Below, in pieces: positions 23,721 through 35,220 of a stretch of DNA of 64,000 nt (its first letter is position 1; each line of letters starts with the position of its first letter). Source of the DNA: Batkoa obscura (lineage: Eukaryota > Entomophthoromycota > Entomophthoromycetes > Entomophthorales > Batkoaceae); assembly GCA_030770535.1 (NCBI GenBank), contig JASVEC010000029.1, forward strand, positions 648,370 through 712,369, read 5' to 3'. The position numbers and the translations under genes are program-made. The notes beneath the pieces are model-generated. The model had not been told where the DNA came from and searched no databases. It saw only the letters and a program-made list of their open reading frames with translations.

Positions 23721-24349
23721 AATAAATAATCGTAATAGTGTAAACTTCTCTATATGCTTATTTAATTTATATTGTTATGTAAACATGTTTAAATAATCTT
23801 GATCAGGCGAAAGTAACAGCTTCAAATGAAGACTATAATCAATAACTAAAGTAGCCCTTTAATAATTAATTAGCATATGATCCAAGAATACTAGTTTACA
23901 AATTTTTGGTTTTTATATTGAAATAATTCAATCCTATTATCTGTATCGATATTTTTCGAGTAGTAAACATAAAATTTAAATTATTATTTTGATTTACTAT
24001 TGGCATTTGAAATCGATCACAACATTATTTAACATTTTATTTAAATACAACTATTAAAAATAAATAGGTTAAATATTCAACATTGGTTCGATTTACGCAA
24101 ATCGGAGTAAGTTACAGCTGGTAAAATCGCAAAATTAGGATTCGACGTTAGCCAATCAATTCAGGTCTAATTCTTAGATTATCGATCTAATCCTGATAAG
24201 ATTAAACGGGTGATTGGAGGAAACATTTAAAGTATTGACATCAAATAATTGCTAATTCAATTCTTCAAGTTACTTGTGGGTTTATTTGACCATAAAGTAA
24301 TTGACTATATATTGCATTTGTACAATAAATTAATTATAATTTTATTAGA
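23721..24349. other. SDH1 upstream region
   Basis: AT-rich, with a locally GC-richer patch at about 24080-24220 that includes two CCAATCA boxes. No gene seen. Confidence 0.5.
24152..24217. promoter_or_regulatory. Paired CCAATCA boxes upstream of SDH1
   Basis: CCAATCA at 24152-24158 on the plus strand and its complement TGATTGG at 24211-24217, in opposite orientation, 133-198 bp before the SDH1 ATG. This is the HAP/CBC consensus known to control respiratory genes in fungi. Function here is inferred. Confidence 0.45.
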
Positions 24350-26745
24350 ATGATTAGAACATTATCAAAGAAATTTTGTTTAAAAGTAAGCATATATATT
24401 ATATATAGTTATACTCGTCATTAACTAACAACAATTGATTTAATTATTATATTTAATAGTCTCAAAGTAAGTAGTTTTCATTTTTTTAAAATGATTAACT
24501 AATAGTAATATATAGAGTCTTTAATTAGAGCTTCTGGATTTCATAACTGCTCAACGTCATATAAGATTTTTGGCTCACAGCCATTAAATGCAAAGTCAGC
24601 AGAAGTAAATTTTATTAAATATACAACAAATCCAAAATAATAAACTTATTCTTTTAGTCTTTACTAAAAGATTATCCAATTATTGATCATCAATATGATG
24701 CTGTAGTAGTTGGTGCTGGTGGTGCTGGTTTACGTGCTGCTTTTGGTTTAGCTGAAGCTGGTTTTAAAACCGCATGTATCACTAAACTCTTCCCTACTCG
24801 CTCACATACTGTAGCTGCCCAAGTAATCTAAATTATCACTATTACTATCAAACTTACTTACTATTTAAAGGGTGGTATTAACGCTGCTTTAGGAAATATG
24901 GGAAAAGATGACTGGAGATGGCATATGTATGATACTGTTAAAGGCTCTGATTGGTTAGGTAACTCCTATTGTTTATCAAGATTTCATATATCAAAACAAA
25001 TTAGGTGACCAAGACGCTATTCATTATATGTGTCGTGAAGCACCTAACACTGTCATCGAACTTGAACATTATGGTGTACCTTTCTCTCGTACTGAAGAAG
25101 GCAAAGTCTATCAACGTGCTTTTGGTGGTCAAAGTTTAGATTATGGAAAAGGTAGAGCTATGACAAAACTATTGCATTTAACTAATCATAAAATAATTAG
25201 GTGGACAAGCTCATCGTTGCTGTGCTGTAGCTGATAGAACTGGTCATGCTATTTTACATACATTATATGGACAATCTTTACGTTACGATACCACTTACTT
25301 TATTGAATACTTTGCTTTAGATTTAATCATGGAAGATGGTGAATGTAAAGGTGTTATTGCTTTAAATATGGAAGATGGTACTCTTCATCGTTTCCAATCT
25401 CATCAAACTGTACTTGCTACTGGTGGTTACGGTCGTGCTTACTTTTCTTGTACTTCTGCTCACACCTGTACTGGTGACGGTAATGCTATGGTTGCACGTG
25501 CTGGCCTTCCACTTCAAGATCTTGAATTTGTTCAATTCCACCCTACCGGTATTTATGGATCTGGATGTTTAATCACTGAAGGTATTAGTTTGTTTCGTAT
25601 ATTTGGTAATAATTTTAATTATAAATTTAGGTTCTCGTGGTGAAGGAGGTTATCTTCTCAACAGTGAAGGAGAACGATTCATGACACGTTATGCTCCAAC
25701 CGCTAAGGATCTTGCTTCTCGTGACGTTGTATCACGTTCAATGACAATGGAAATCCGTGATGGTCGTGGTGTTGGACCTGAAGGTGATCATATTTACCTC
25801 CAACTTTCCCATTTACCTGCTGAAATCCTTCGTGAACGTCTCCCTGGTATTTCAGAAACCGCTGCTATTTTCGCTGGTGTTGATGTCACTAAAGAACCAA
25901 TTCCAGTCATCCCAACTGTTCATTATAATATGGGTGGTATCCCTACCCTTTACACTGGTGAAGTAATTGATCATAAGGTAAAATTGATATATAATATTCT
26001 AGAATAGTAACTAAATTATGTGTATTAGAACGGTAAAGATACTATTGTCCCTGGTTTATATGCCGCTGGTGAAGCTGGATGTGTATCAGTCCACGGTGCT
26101 AATCGTCTTGGTGCTAACTCTTTACTTGATATTGTTGTCTTTGGACGTGCCTGTGCCCTTCACATCGCCGAAAACAATAAGCCAGGTAAACCACATAAGC
26201 CACTTTCACCTACTGCTGGTGCTGAAACTATATCTGAGCTTCATAAGCTTCGTATGGCTGATGGTAAACACAGCACTGCTGATATCCGTCTTAAAATGCA
26301 AAAGACTATGCAAAGGGATGCTGCCGTTTTCCGTACTCAAGAATCTCTTGATGAAGGTTCAGTTAACATAATGAAGGTCAATGAGTTATTTAAGGATGTT
26401 AAAGTAACAGATCGTACAATGATTTGGAATACCGATTTAGTTGAGACATGGGAACTTAAGAATTTACTTACAAATGCTTGCCAAACTATGATTTCAGCTG
26501 CCGCTCGTAAAGAATCAAGAGGTGCTCATGCCCGTGAAGATTTCCAGGTATGTTATGCACAATTATAATAATAATCTTTATACTAACTTTTATAGAAACG
26601 TGACGATGTTGAATGGATGAAACATACCATTTCTCGTCAAGATCCAGAGACTGGTAAAGTAGAATTAGAATACCGTGGAGTCCAAGCAAATACTTTAGAT
26701 GAAAATGAGTGTAAATCTGTACCTCCATTTGAGCGTAAATACTAA
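24350..26745 (+). CDS. SDH1: Succinate dehydrogenase flavoprotein subunit
   Basis: Ten exons. Exon 1 is 24350-24385 and exon 2 is only 7 nt (24460-24466), needed to keep the frame. Exons 3 to 10 run to 26745 with introns of roughly 45-55 nt. The presequence is followed by the FAD dinucleotide motif [14 protein letters not shown], the flavinylated His region [17 protein letters not shown], the active-site segments [13 protein letters not shown] and [22 protein letters not shown], and the C-terminal AREDF...[10 protein letters not shown]. It oxidises succinate to fumarate in complex II of the inner membrane. Codons are richer in C and G than in neighbours, as in citrate synthase. Confidence 0.97.
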
Positions 26746-26968
26746 TTTTATATTTTAAAACTTGATTAAAATAAACGTTGAATAAAAAATAATTTTAAAA
26801 AATGACATTTACAACTGAAAATCATTAATTTATTATAATACAAAATATTCAAATAATAATGTTTAATAAATTTGTTAAATTCAATTTGTTTTTGTCACCA
26901 CATTTATCGTGAATTTACATTTTAAAAAAATAAAAAAAAGAGCTACTTTTATTTCAAAAAAAACCAAA

Positions 26969-28176
26969 ATGATGAAACAAATATCAAGATTTGAGCCAAA
27001 CCATGACGATTTAGTGCATTCATTAAGTTATGATTTCTATGGGACTAAATTAGCGTCTTGTTCAACAGATCAAAAGATTAAAGTTTACTCTTTTAACTCA
27101 ACAAAGTTATCTTGGATGCTATCTGAAAGCTGGAAAGTAATAGTTTTATTTATTGTTAAAATTAAATCATTAATATTTAGGCACATGAAGCAACCATATT
27201 AAAAGTATGCTGGGCTCATCCTGAGTTTGGCACCATTATAGCTTCTTGTTCAGCAGATAGAACTGTTAGAATATTTGAGGAGACTCTAGTGGAACATAAT
27301 TATAATAACTTATCTGGAACAACAAATAACAAGAGATGGGTAGAAAGAGCTAAGTTAATAGAGTCAAGGGGCCCAGTAATGGATATTCAGTTTGCGCCAT
27401 CTCACTTAGGATTAAAATTGGTAATAAACATTTAATATTATTGTCAATTGCTTATAAATAGGCAACTGTTTCCTGTGATGGTTATGTTAGGATCTATGAA
27501 GCTATGGATGTCATCAACTTAAATAACTGGAGTTGTATGGAAGAGATACCCATCGAAAATATACCAACCAATAAAGAAGGATTTCAAGAAGGGCTTTGTT
27601 TATCTTGGTGTCACTCAAAGTTTTGTTCCCCACAAATAGCAGTTGGTTGTGGTCCAGATAACTGTGTTAAACTGCTTAGAAGTGACCAGTCAACGAATGG
27701 TAAGTTTCAATTTAAAGAAAAATTATTTGATCATGAAGGGCCAGTTCATTCTGTAAGTTGGGCACCCAACTTTGGTAGGTCGTTTGAGTTGATAGCTACT
27801 GGTAGTAAAGATACAAAAGTACGACTTTTTAAACTTTTTGATCCAACTTATTATGCTTCTAACTCAGAAAGTACACTTAATTATGAGATTGATATTATTG
27901 CAAGTTTTAATGAACATAGTATGGAAGTATGGAAAGTAGAGTTTAATATTTTAGGCACTATTTTAGCATCTTCAGGCGATGACGGTAAGGTGTTGTTATA
28001 TAAAGGTATTGATAAAATAAAATATGAATAGTTTAGTTTTATTAAATTCATTTCTAGCTAGTCATGGAGTAGATTGGAAATGTATGAGTATTATTTCTTC
28101 AGATACAAACCAACAACCACCAAATCTAATGTCAAATATTAACCATAATAATGGTTTTGATATTACACAAGAATAA
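26969..28176 (+). CDS. SEH1: WD40 nucleoporin Seh1
   Basis: Exons 26969-27136, 27181-27420, 27462-28005 and 28058-28176 with introns of 41-52 nt give 356 residues. Six to seven WD repeats are visible: HDDLVHSLSYDFYGTKLASCSTDQ, HEATILKVCWAHPEFGTIIASCSADRTV, GPVMDIQFAPSHLGLKLATVSCDG and EGPVHSVSWAPNFGRSFELIATGSKD among them (each quoted in part). The order and the GWDIxC-free ends match Seh1 rather than Sec13. Seh1 belongs to the Y-shaped nuclear-pore complex and to the SEACAT/GATOR2 complex that regulates TORC1. The apparent stop in the third exon lies inside the last intron. Confidence 0.93.
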
Positions 28177-28350
28177 ATTAGCTTACAAATGAAATAAAAG
28201 TAAAATTATAAAATATCTTTATTATATTATTTATTATATAATATTGGTAATTTTGTTTATTGTTAAATATTAATAAAATCAAAAATGAGCTAAATATTAT
28301 TAAATCAATTCAGATTATAATAATATAACAATATAATAATATATTTTAAT

Positions 28351-29514
28351 TTATTGATCTAATTGTTGACCAAGTTTAGAAACAATACCAACTACTTCAT
28401 TACCAATTTCATTAGTGATAGCATCAAGTGGAAGATCATTAGCATCATAACCAAATGGATTCTCAATCTCTTGACCTATAGCATCAATACCATATAGGGT
28501 AAATGCTACAATGGAAATAATTGGTACAGCATAGTATTTAAGCTCAGTAAGTGTAAAAGGCAAAAAGAGCAAATAGAGAGTTACAGCTTGCTTCAAATGA
28601 ATAAGGTAAGCAAGTGGAATAGGAGTACGCATAATACGTTCTAAGCCAGATAAAGAGTCAACTAAACTAGTTAAATACCCATTCATGGCATTGTTAGTTT
28701 GAGGATCAATTAAATTATTTTGGCGTTTAGAAAATACATATTTGTTAATATAAAAGATAATATCAATTGGTAAATTAACTGATACAGCATCAAAATCAAC
28801 CTTAAGGGAAGTAGTGTCAGAATTAAAAGAGCCATAACCAGATTGATGAAATTTACGCTGTGTTAATACATTACTCCCTTTAGTTCCAAAATCATTAACA
28901 CTAGTAAGGTTTGGTAAGCTAGTAGGCTCATGAGTTGGCCCTGCATAAGTCATATCAACCGGTTGGAATTTTTCAGAGCGAATATCAACTGGAAGTAAGT
29001 GATCTAACTCTTGATGACGAGATTCAAGCTCATCTCTCAAATAATGCTTAGTTGCTAACGCAAATGCTATAGTATACTTCATAACATCCATCTTTTCCCA
29101 TATATCATTATTGTTTTGTGTAGGAACCATATAAATTGCTCTAACCAAGTTTCTTATGCTAGATTTAATAACAGTCCATAAACGACGCCCTTCATAGTAC
29201 CTATCATAAGCAGTATTTGTACGAAATACTAATAGTAAACCAACAACAACAGAAAGGGAAGGAACTAAAAATTATAGTTGAGTTAAATTTCAATAAATGA
29301 TCAAATTTAGTTAATTACCTATGCTATTTGGGAGGTTAACATGATAAACATTTTGATTAATATAAATAATTAAAATTGTATAGAGAGTGGTAAAAATAAC
29401 TGGAGTAATAACTGAAGGTATAACTGAACCAGTAAATCTAAAGAAATCTGGATAAGATATGATTTTTCTCTCTAATGTCGGAGATACGTAAGAATTATCA
29501 AGTGAAATTGCCAT
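28351..29514 (-). CDS. Bestrophin-like (UPF0187) membrane channel
   Basis: Two minus-strand exons (29319-29514 and 28351-29264, 54-nt intron) give 369 residues. Features are SYPDFFRFTGSVIPSVITPV and a hydrophobic helix, then the family hallmark VVGLLLVFRTNTAYDRYYEGR, which straddles the start of exon 2. Further helices include PIPLAYLIHLKQAVTLYLLF and YYAVPIISIVAFTLYGID, and the C-terminal EIENPFGYDANDLPLD is also typical. Fungal UPF0187 proteins are predicted anion channels. A TTG-initiated upstream extension was rejected; the first ATG gives MAISLD. Confidence 0.9.
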
Positions 29515-30183
29515 TTTATTATACAAATAGTGTTAGATGCTAGCAATTAAATGGTTAACAATGTTCATAAAATCTAAATATCCACTGTTTAAACCATCTA
29601 TACCAAATTGAAATGGAAAGCAATATGATTGGCTAATTAAAAAGCATGATGCGTTCGACTCACAATAATTATTTGATGGCACTGGACTTGTTTTATATAA
29701 TAGTAATATCAAATATTTTTTACATTAATTCACTTTTAAAGGTCCATTTTACTACTGAAATATGTGGTATAATTTAAATTATTTGAATCCCTCTACCATA
29801 AAAATTGTTGGTCAAAAAAACCTTATCAATGAAAATACATTTGCGGTAATTAAAAGTGATTAAAAAAAATTATGTAGCATTTCTTATCATAAAATATATT
29901 AAAAATAGCTAATTAAGTTTAAAGCAGTAATATAATGATATTTTTATATCACTAAATAGGTAGATATTAGTAAGCTTACTTTGGCTAAGCTTACTTTGAA
30001 TATTACATACAATCTTTTCTTTGTTTAATACTTTTTGTAATTTCATTTGAATATTTAACGATACCAACCAAAAAATTCCAAAATAGGAAATTTCAGAATT
30101 GGAACAATAAAATTATAATTTATTGCCAATATAAATGTAACTTTAATAAAACTGATATCTTTTTTATTAGTCTTTTAATTAAT
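29515..30183. other. Divergent intergenic region
   Basis: Between the bestrophin-like gene and trypsin 2. TGATTGG at 29626-29632 lies about 110 bp upstream of the bestrophin gene, and a TATAAAT element near 30130 fits a TATA box for trypsin 2. No gene seen. Confidence 0.5.
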
Positions 30184-30975
30184 ATGAACGCTTTTGCTTT
30201 GTACTTACTCACTCTGGTCAGTGTAGTTTTATCACGTCCAAATCTTCGTATCGTTGGTGGCTCAGATGTTAGCAAACCATTTAAATACCCATTTATGGTC
30301 TCTATATTAAAGAATGATGTTCATATCTGTGGTGGAACTTTATATCATGGTAACATGGTAATAACCGCAGCCCATTGCTCGCCAAAAAGTGGCCAAGTAC
30401 ATCTCCACAGTGCAGAGACCCATCGTCATAACCTTGAGCTTTTTTATAAAGAAGAAGGTGGTATGAAATATCAAGTTGAATCTGTTTACACTAACTCAAA
30501 ATTTGATCTTACTACTGGTGCACATGATATAGCAGTTTGGGAGTTAGATGCACCATTTAATAAAGAAGCTGGTATTGAACTTGATGATGGAAGTATAGGT
30601 AATCAAACAGAATTTCCTCTCAAGTTTATTGGTTGGGGGATAACTGATACTAAAGAAGTTGCAACCATATTACAAGAGGTTGTTTTACCAATTATTGACT
30701 TTGATAAGTGTAATAAAAAATATGACAATACTTTAATAAAACAAGCTCAATTTTGCACAATGGATAATGAACAAAAGAAAGATGCTTGTCAAGGTGACTC
30801 TGGAGGCCCAGCTTTTGTAAAGCGAGGTGATAAGTTCATATTAGTAGGTGTTACTTCTTTTGGTGAAACATGTGGCCATAGTGAGTTTCCAGGTGTCCAA
30901 ACTCGTGTTTCTTCTTATAAAGGATTTATTGATAGCATTGTTGACATGATTAATAAAAACGAAACTAGAGTTTAA
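30184..30975 (+). CDS. Secreted trypsin-like serine protease 2 (S1A)
   Basis: Single-exon 263-residue preproenzyme. Signal peptide about residues 1-17, followed by a very short propeptide (RPNLR) and the mature N-terminus IVGGSD at 23. The triad is His64 (ITAAHC), Asp115 (HDIAVW) and Ser206 (GDSGGP), with Asp200 giving trypsin specificity. Layout and spacing match trypsin 1 at 10226-11086, so the two are paralogues, but the propeptide is much shorter. Likely extracellular protein degradation; host-directed use is inference. Confidence 0.94.
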   Translation: MNAFALYLLTLVSVVLSRPNLRIVGGSDVSKPFKYPFMVSILKNDVHICGGTLYHGNMVITAAHCSPKSGQVHLHSAETHRHNLELFYKEEGGMKYQVESVYTNSKFDLTTGAHDIAVWELDAPFNKEAGIELDDGSIGNQTEFPLKFIGWGITDTKEVATILQEVVLPIIDFDKCNKKYDNTLIKQAQFCTMDNEQKKDACQGDSGGPAFVKRGDKFILVGVTSFGETCGHSEFPGVQTRVSSYKGFIDSIVDMINKNETRV

Positions 30976-31255
30976 GTTCTGTATCAAATGGACCCCTTTA
31001 CTAAATTACTATATTTCATGTTATTTGTAATTAAAATATGAATCAGAAAATCAAATTATTTGCAAATTATAAAACTGTTCAAAATATTAATATGATTAAA
31101 AATAAGTTAATACATTTGATAATCTAGTATCTTAATTTTGTTAGACTTTATTAAAGACATTAAAAACTCAACTCTAAACAAAGTCTGTTATTATTTTATT
31201 CAATCTATAACATTAAATCAAACCCTTTTATCCCAAGAGAATAATATCAGTTAAT

Positions 31256-33955
31256 TTATTCATTTAACTCCTTTAATGATTTGATTAGCATATCATGTTC
31301 TGGTTCAGTTTCATATGAATCGGATGTTCTTGAAATGAGACTTTTTAAAAGCATTTTTGATTGAAATTTCCAGTCTTTACATACAATTTCTCCAGGGGAA
31401 TTTGGGTTATCTAGGGGACCAAAATTAGAGTAGGCATCAACTAAATCGATTGCAGTTGTTGAGCATAAAGAAAATGCATCATGCGAAGTTAAAAGATCTG
31501 GATGATTAAGGATACAGCGATAAGCTTTTATATGACTATCCAATGCCTTTGAAGGATCCTGCTTTGGACCAAGAGTATAAAATTTAGCTTTAAGTAACCA
31601 TATTTCATTATTGCCAGCAACTTTAGACGTAATATCATCAAGAAGTGTTTCCAACTGATTAGCATGTCTAAAGGATCCATTACCTGAACCATCTTCAATA
31701 TCAGTTTGTACAGAATTGATTACGATTGATAATACTTCTCTATCAATGCATTGATCTTTAACGGTCTCCCATCTTAAATCTAGAATACGTTTTATGGCTC
31801 TCATAGCTAAATTGAAATGGCCCAAATCAACGGCAGTGTATTGTAAATTTGTCCACATTTTCCAATTACCAGGGCTATATTTAAGTGCTTGTTGAAGAGA
31901 TATTAAAGCTTCAGGTTTCTTTCCTTTTCTTATATATATAGTTGCTAAATTATTCCATGCTTCACCGTTGTCAGGGTCAATTGAAGTTACCTTTTGGAAA
32001 CATTTTTGTGCATTATCCCAATCATCGATATGCATAGAAGCACAGCCACAAATAAACCATGAGTTCTCAAACAGAGGATTTATTTTTAAAGCGTTTAAAT
32101 AACAATCTCTACTTTTATCAAATTCGTTTTTACCATAATAATGAGCTCCTAAAGCACGCATAGCACGAGAAAATCGATTGTTTGAAGCTTCCCAAGATTT
32201 ATACCACCATTCTGGCTCATTTAATACATCACCTTTAAGGCATAACATTTTGGCGGAATTCGGGTTGATTTCTAATTGATGATCAACTACTTTGATGGCT
32301 TTTTCTGGCTGTTCTAACAATTTATAACATTCAATTATCTGTTCATACATTTCTAGTTTTTCGTAAATTTCTAATGCTGATTTAATTACACCCAAAGACA
32401 TAAATTTTTCAGCTAATTCTTTTTCCAATTCCCATTTTGAAGGAATTAAAATTGAATAAAAGCTCAACATTCTCTCAGTTACATGCCCATCTCGATCATT
32501 AAATTGATCAACTAAAGCTTGTAATTGAAAAACAGATCTTTCAATTGTACGTGACTTGAAACCTTCTAATCTAGATCTTAAAATGAGCCCCATAGTATGC
32601 ACCATCCAGTTAACTGGGTTTTCTAAAACTCTAGTAACATAAGGAAACATTTCTTCACGAGTAAGCCCAGCAACAGGATTTGAGTTCTTTACGTTAATGC
32701 ATAATGCTAATAAAATACACTGATCAATGATTTTAAGTGTGCTTTGGTTAGTAACATCAACCTCATCTTCATCTCCTTTTGACGCGACTTCTGAGAATTT
32801 TACTTTCTCTAAAAGAGTGTCATCATTCAAATCTAAAGTTTCTGGAACGATTTGAGAGCCATCATGGTTGGATTTAGTATCGACTTCATGCTCGTCATTT
32901 TCATCTGGTCTACTTTTAGCCCAGAGAACTAATTGTGTAATATCATTTTGTTGAAACTTTGTTCTTTTTCCTAGAGCACCTGTTAATTTCCATTTTAACC
33001 CAGTGCATTCTTGAGCTTTAGTGTACTGTTCTACTGCATTTTTTTCGTTATAAAAGTGATGATGATACAATCCCAGTTCAACGTAATAGCGTGCTCTTAA
33101 TTCTTGAACTTGCTGAGTACTCAAGCAATTTTCTGAGTCGCTAACATCTTCTAAGCCAAAGCTTGGTAAAGCAGTTAATGCCTTATTCATTTGAACTTCT
33201 AACTTTTCTAAAGTACTTCCAGTTGGATTATCTAAAATTCTTTCTCTAATCCAATGACAACGAGATGACCACCAGTATAAAGTTACAAGATCGTTATCGT
33301 CATCATCATTAACTAAGGTATCAAACAATATCAAAGCCAACCACAATAATATTGGCTTTGGAGTCAAATGATAAGCTTCTTCACCATCAACTGATATCTT
33401 GCTTAGAATTGCATTGTTTAATAAAGGTGAACCACCGCTGGTTAGTTCGAGAGGTAGCAATGTCATTATATCTAACTTTGAATCAGGTCCAGTCCACCCG
33501 ATTTGAATGAATAAGCTTAATAAAGAAATACCTAAAGATTGTATAAGGAACTTATTAACCTTGCTTCCTTTTAAAAAGTTTGAAACATTTGATTGAAGTT
33601 TATTTTCATACTTTGAAGCCAGTTCTTCAATATTTGATTGTTCAAATTCGCTATCTTCTATGAAATACTTTCCTGAATATAATAACTCTTTGCTTTGGTC
33701 TGATAAAATAACATCTTCGTAATCACCATCTAATATCAAGTTCGTTGCATGAAGAGCTTTACGTGCTGGATATAAGTTTATATCTACTTCTCCTGATTCA
33801 ATTCTTTTCAAATGTTCTTTTAAGTCTGACTTAGAGTTAGCACTTCCAGCTAATATTATTAACCACTCAAGATCGTTTATTGATAGCCCATCTTTTATTA
33901 TCTTTGATCTTTTATTAATTCTTTGATCTTTCTCTGTTGTAGTATTACTTTCCAT
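31256..33955 (-). CDS. TTC27: TPR protein TTC27/Emw1
   Basis: Intronless, 899 residues, close to the length of yeast Emw1 (about 900) and animal TTC27 (about 840). A long helical N-terminal part includes MTLLPLELTSGGSPLLNN and GLYHHHFYNEKNAVEQY. A tandem TPR array runs from about residue 540 to 760 (FDKSRDCYLNALKINPLFEN, WDNAQKCFQKVTSIDPDNGEAW, PEALISLQQALKYSPGNWKMW are the clearest units, quoted in part). Emw1 is essential in yeast and linked to cell-wall integrity, and TTC27 acts with assembly chaperones. The absence of introns in so long a gene is unusual beside its neighbours. Divergent from the mS38 gene. Confidence 0.9.
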   Translation of the reverse strand: MESNTTTEKDQRINKRSKIIKDGLSINDLEWLIILAGSANSKSDLKEHLKRIESGEVDINLYPARKALHATNLILDGDYEDVILSDQSKELLYSGKYFIEDSEFEQSNIEELASKYENKLQSNVSNFLKGSKVNKFLIQSLGISLLSLFIQIGWTGPDSKLDIMTLLPLELTSGGSPLLNNAILSKISVDGEEAYHLTPKPILLWLALILFDTLVNDDDDNDLVTLYWWSSRCHWIRERILDNPTGSTLEKLEVQMNKALTALPSFGLEDVSDSENCLSTQQVQELRARYYVELGLYHHHFYNEKNAVEQYTKAQECTGLKWKLTGALGKRTKFQQNDITQLVLWAKSRPDENDEHEVDTKSNHDGSQIVPETLDLNDDTLLEKVKFSEVASKGDEDEVDVTNQSTLKIIDQCILLALCINVKNSNPVAGLTREEMFPYVTRVLENPVNWMVHTMGLILRSRLEGFKSRTIERSVFQLQALVDQFNDRDGHVTERMLSFYSILIPSKWELEKELAEKFMSLGVIKSALEIYEKLEMYEQIIECYKLLEQPEKAIKVVDHQLEINPNSAKMLCLKGDVLNEPEWWYKSWEASNNRFSRAMRALGAHYYGKNEFDKSRDCYLNALKINPLFENSWFICGCASMHIDDWDNAQKCFQKVTSIDPDNGEAWNNLATIYIRKGKKPEALISLQQALKYSPGNWKMWTNLQYTAVDLGHFNLAMRAIKRILDLRWETVKDQCIDREVLSIVINSVQTDIEDGSGNGSFRHANQLETLLDDITSKVAGNNEIWLLKAKFYTLGPKQDPSKALDSHIKAYRCILNHPDLLTSHDAFSLCSTTAIDLVDAYSNFGPLDNPNSPGEIVCKDWKFQSKMLLKSLISRTSDSYETEPEHDMLIKSLKELNE

Positions 33956-34443
33956 ATTTATAAATTCGATATATTATATTCCAATTATACTATGCTAAAG
34001 TTTAAAAGTATTATTTCAATCAATTTGGTTTTGTACTTTTTTCAAAGTGGTTCAAGCCTCAAGAAGCTTCTGGAATTAAGGGATGCATTTGAATATCAAA
34101 TTTCATTCCTTCAACCTATCATTTCCTCAGGATATAGTCTACAATAATGTTTGATAGGAGGCCTAAACTCACCTGTCACCTGATTACTAATACACCCATT
34201 TATTTGTTACTTTGGCTATAAATTGGGTTGCAGTAAGGGATTATATTTTGCAAAATTTAAACCAAACCCTTGACTTGTTTATGAATAACTCAAACTGTTT
34301 TTGATAGAAGTTTTATCCTTTTGGGTAAATCTAATTTCTAAACATTGTAAAATTTGATAAAATTGTAAAATTGTCCCATAATTTATACTTTCGAAAACGT
34401 GGATTTCCAATACAATTTTGAATAGCATTTTTTAATATTCAAA
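33956..34443. other. Divergent intergenic region
   Basis: Spacer between TTC27 and the mS38 gene. Nothing recognised beyond AT-rich sequence. Confidence 0.5.
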
Positions 34444-35220
34444 ATGACATTATTTTCAAGCAGCAGGGGAATGTTAAAATCCCTTGAAAGAAATCTCAAC
34501 CATGTAATATTCAAAGGAAACAACCAATTTATAAATTTTAGACGCTTTGTGGCCAGTAAGCACAGTTATTCTTCTGCTATTGAAACTGAAATGCCATCCA
34601 TTACCTCGTTATCTAAAAAAGGGTTCAATTTAAAAGATCATAGAAAATACCAAAATATGTTATTAGCAAACACTAAATTTTACTGCTTGGATCAACCACT
34701 TTTAGGAATTAAAAAAGATGGCTCGATTACAGATTGGGCTTTAATGCCATCTTTGACCAAAGAAGAATTTGATGTAAACTTAGCATTTAACGCTAAAGAA
34801 ACCAACGATGTATTTGATGGTAAATTTTTATATGTAAATAATCTTTTAATTTATTTAAAATTTTAAGAATTGGAGAAGGCTCATAAATATGAAGCAGCCT
34901 TTGAGCGTTTTCACGAATCTATCCCAGAAGATGGCCCATTAGAAGTTCAATACATAAATGGAAATGAGAATAGTATAGCACTCAGTATTCAAAAAGAGAA
35001 TAGGGATAATGATGACGAAATGGCATTAAAGGATACGCAAGTAGATATAATGTTAGATAATATATTAGACTCTATGAATAACCCTATACGCAGTAAAAGA
35101 AGGCGTGTTGGTTACTATACTACTAGTGTATTGAGAAAACGTCGACTTAAGATGAATAAGCATAAATATAAGAAGCTCCGCAAACGTACCCGTGCCCTTC
35201 GTAAACGTCTTAATAAATAA
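34444..35220 (+). CDS. COX24: Mitochondrial small-subunit ribosomal protein mS38/Cox24
   Basis: Two exons (34444-34819 and 34868-35220; the 48-nt intron ends in AAG) give 242 residues. A basic mitochondrial presequence (about residues 1-45) is followed by an unconserved acidic middle. The diagnostic C-terminus SVLRKRRLKMNKHKYKKLRK and RTRALRKRLNK is the AURKAIP1/Cox24 domain, which in mS38 threads into the mitoribosomal small subunit. Identification rests on that basic tail, which is highly specific. Yeast Cox24 mutants have COX1 mRNA processing and translation defects. Confidence 0.92.

Noticed and set aside
24087-24100. GGTTCGATTT resembling a tRNA T loop
   Set aside because: The flanks do not form a cloverleaf.
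29648-29660. GTTCGACTC resembling a tRNA B box
   Set aside because: No paired acceptor or T-arm stems and no A box at the right distance.
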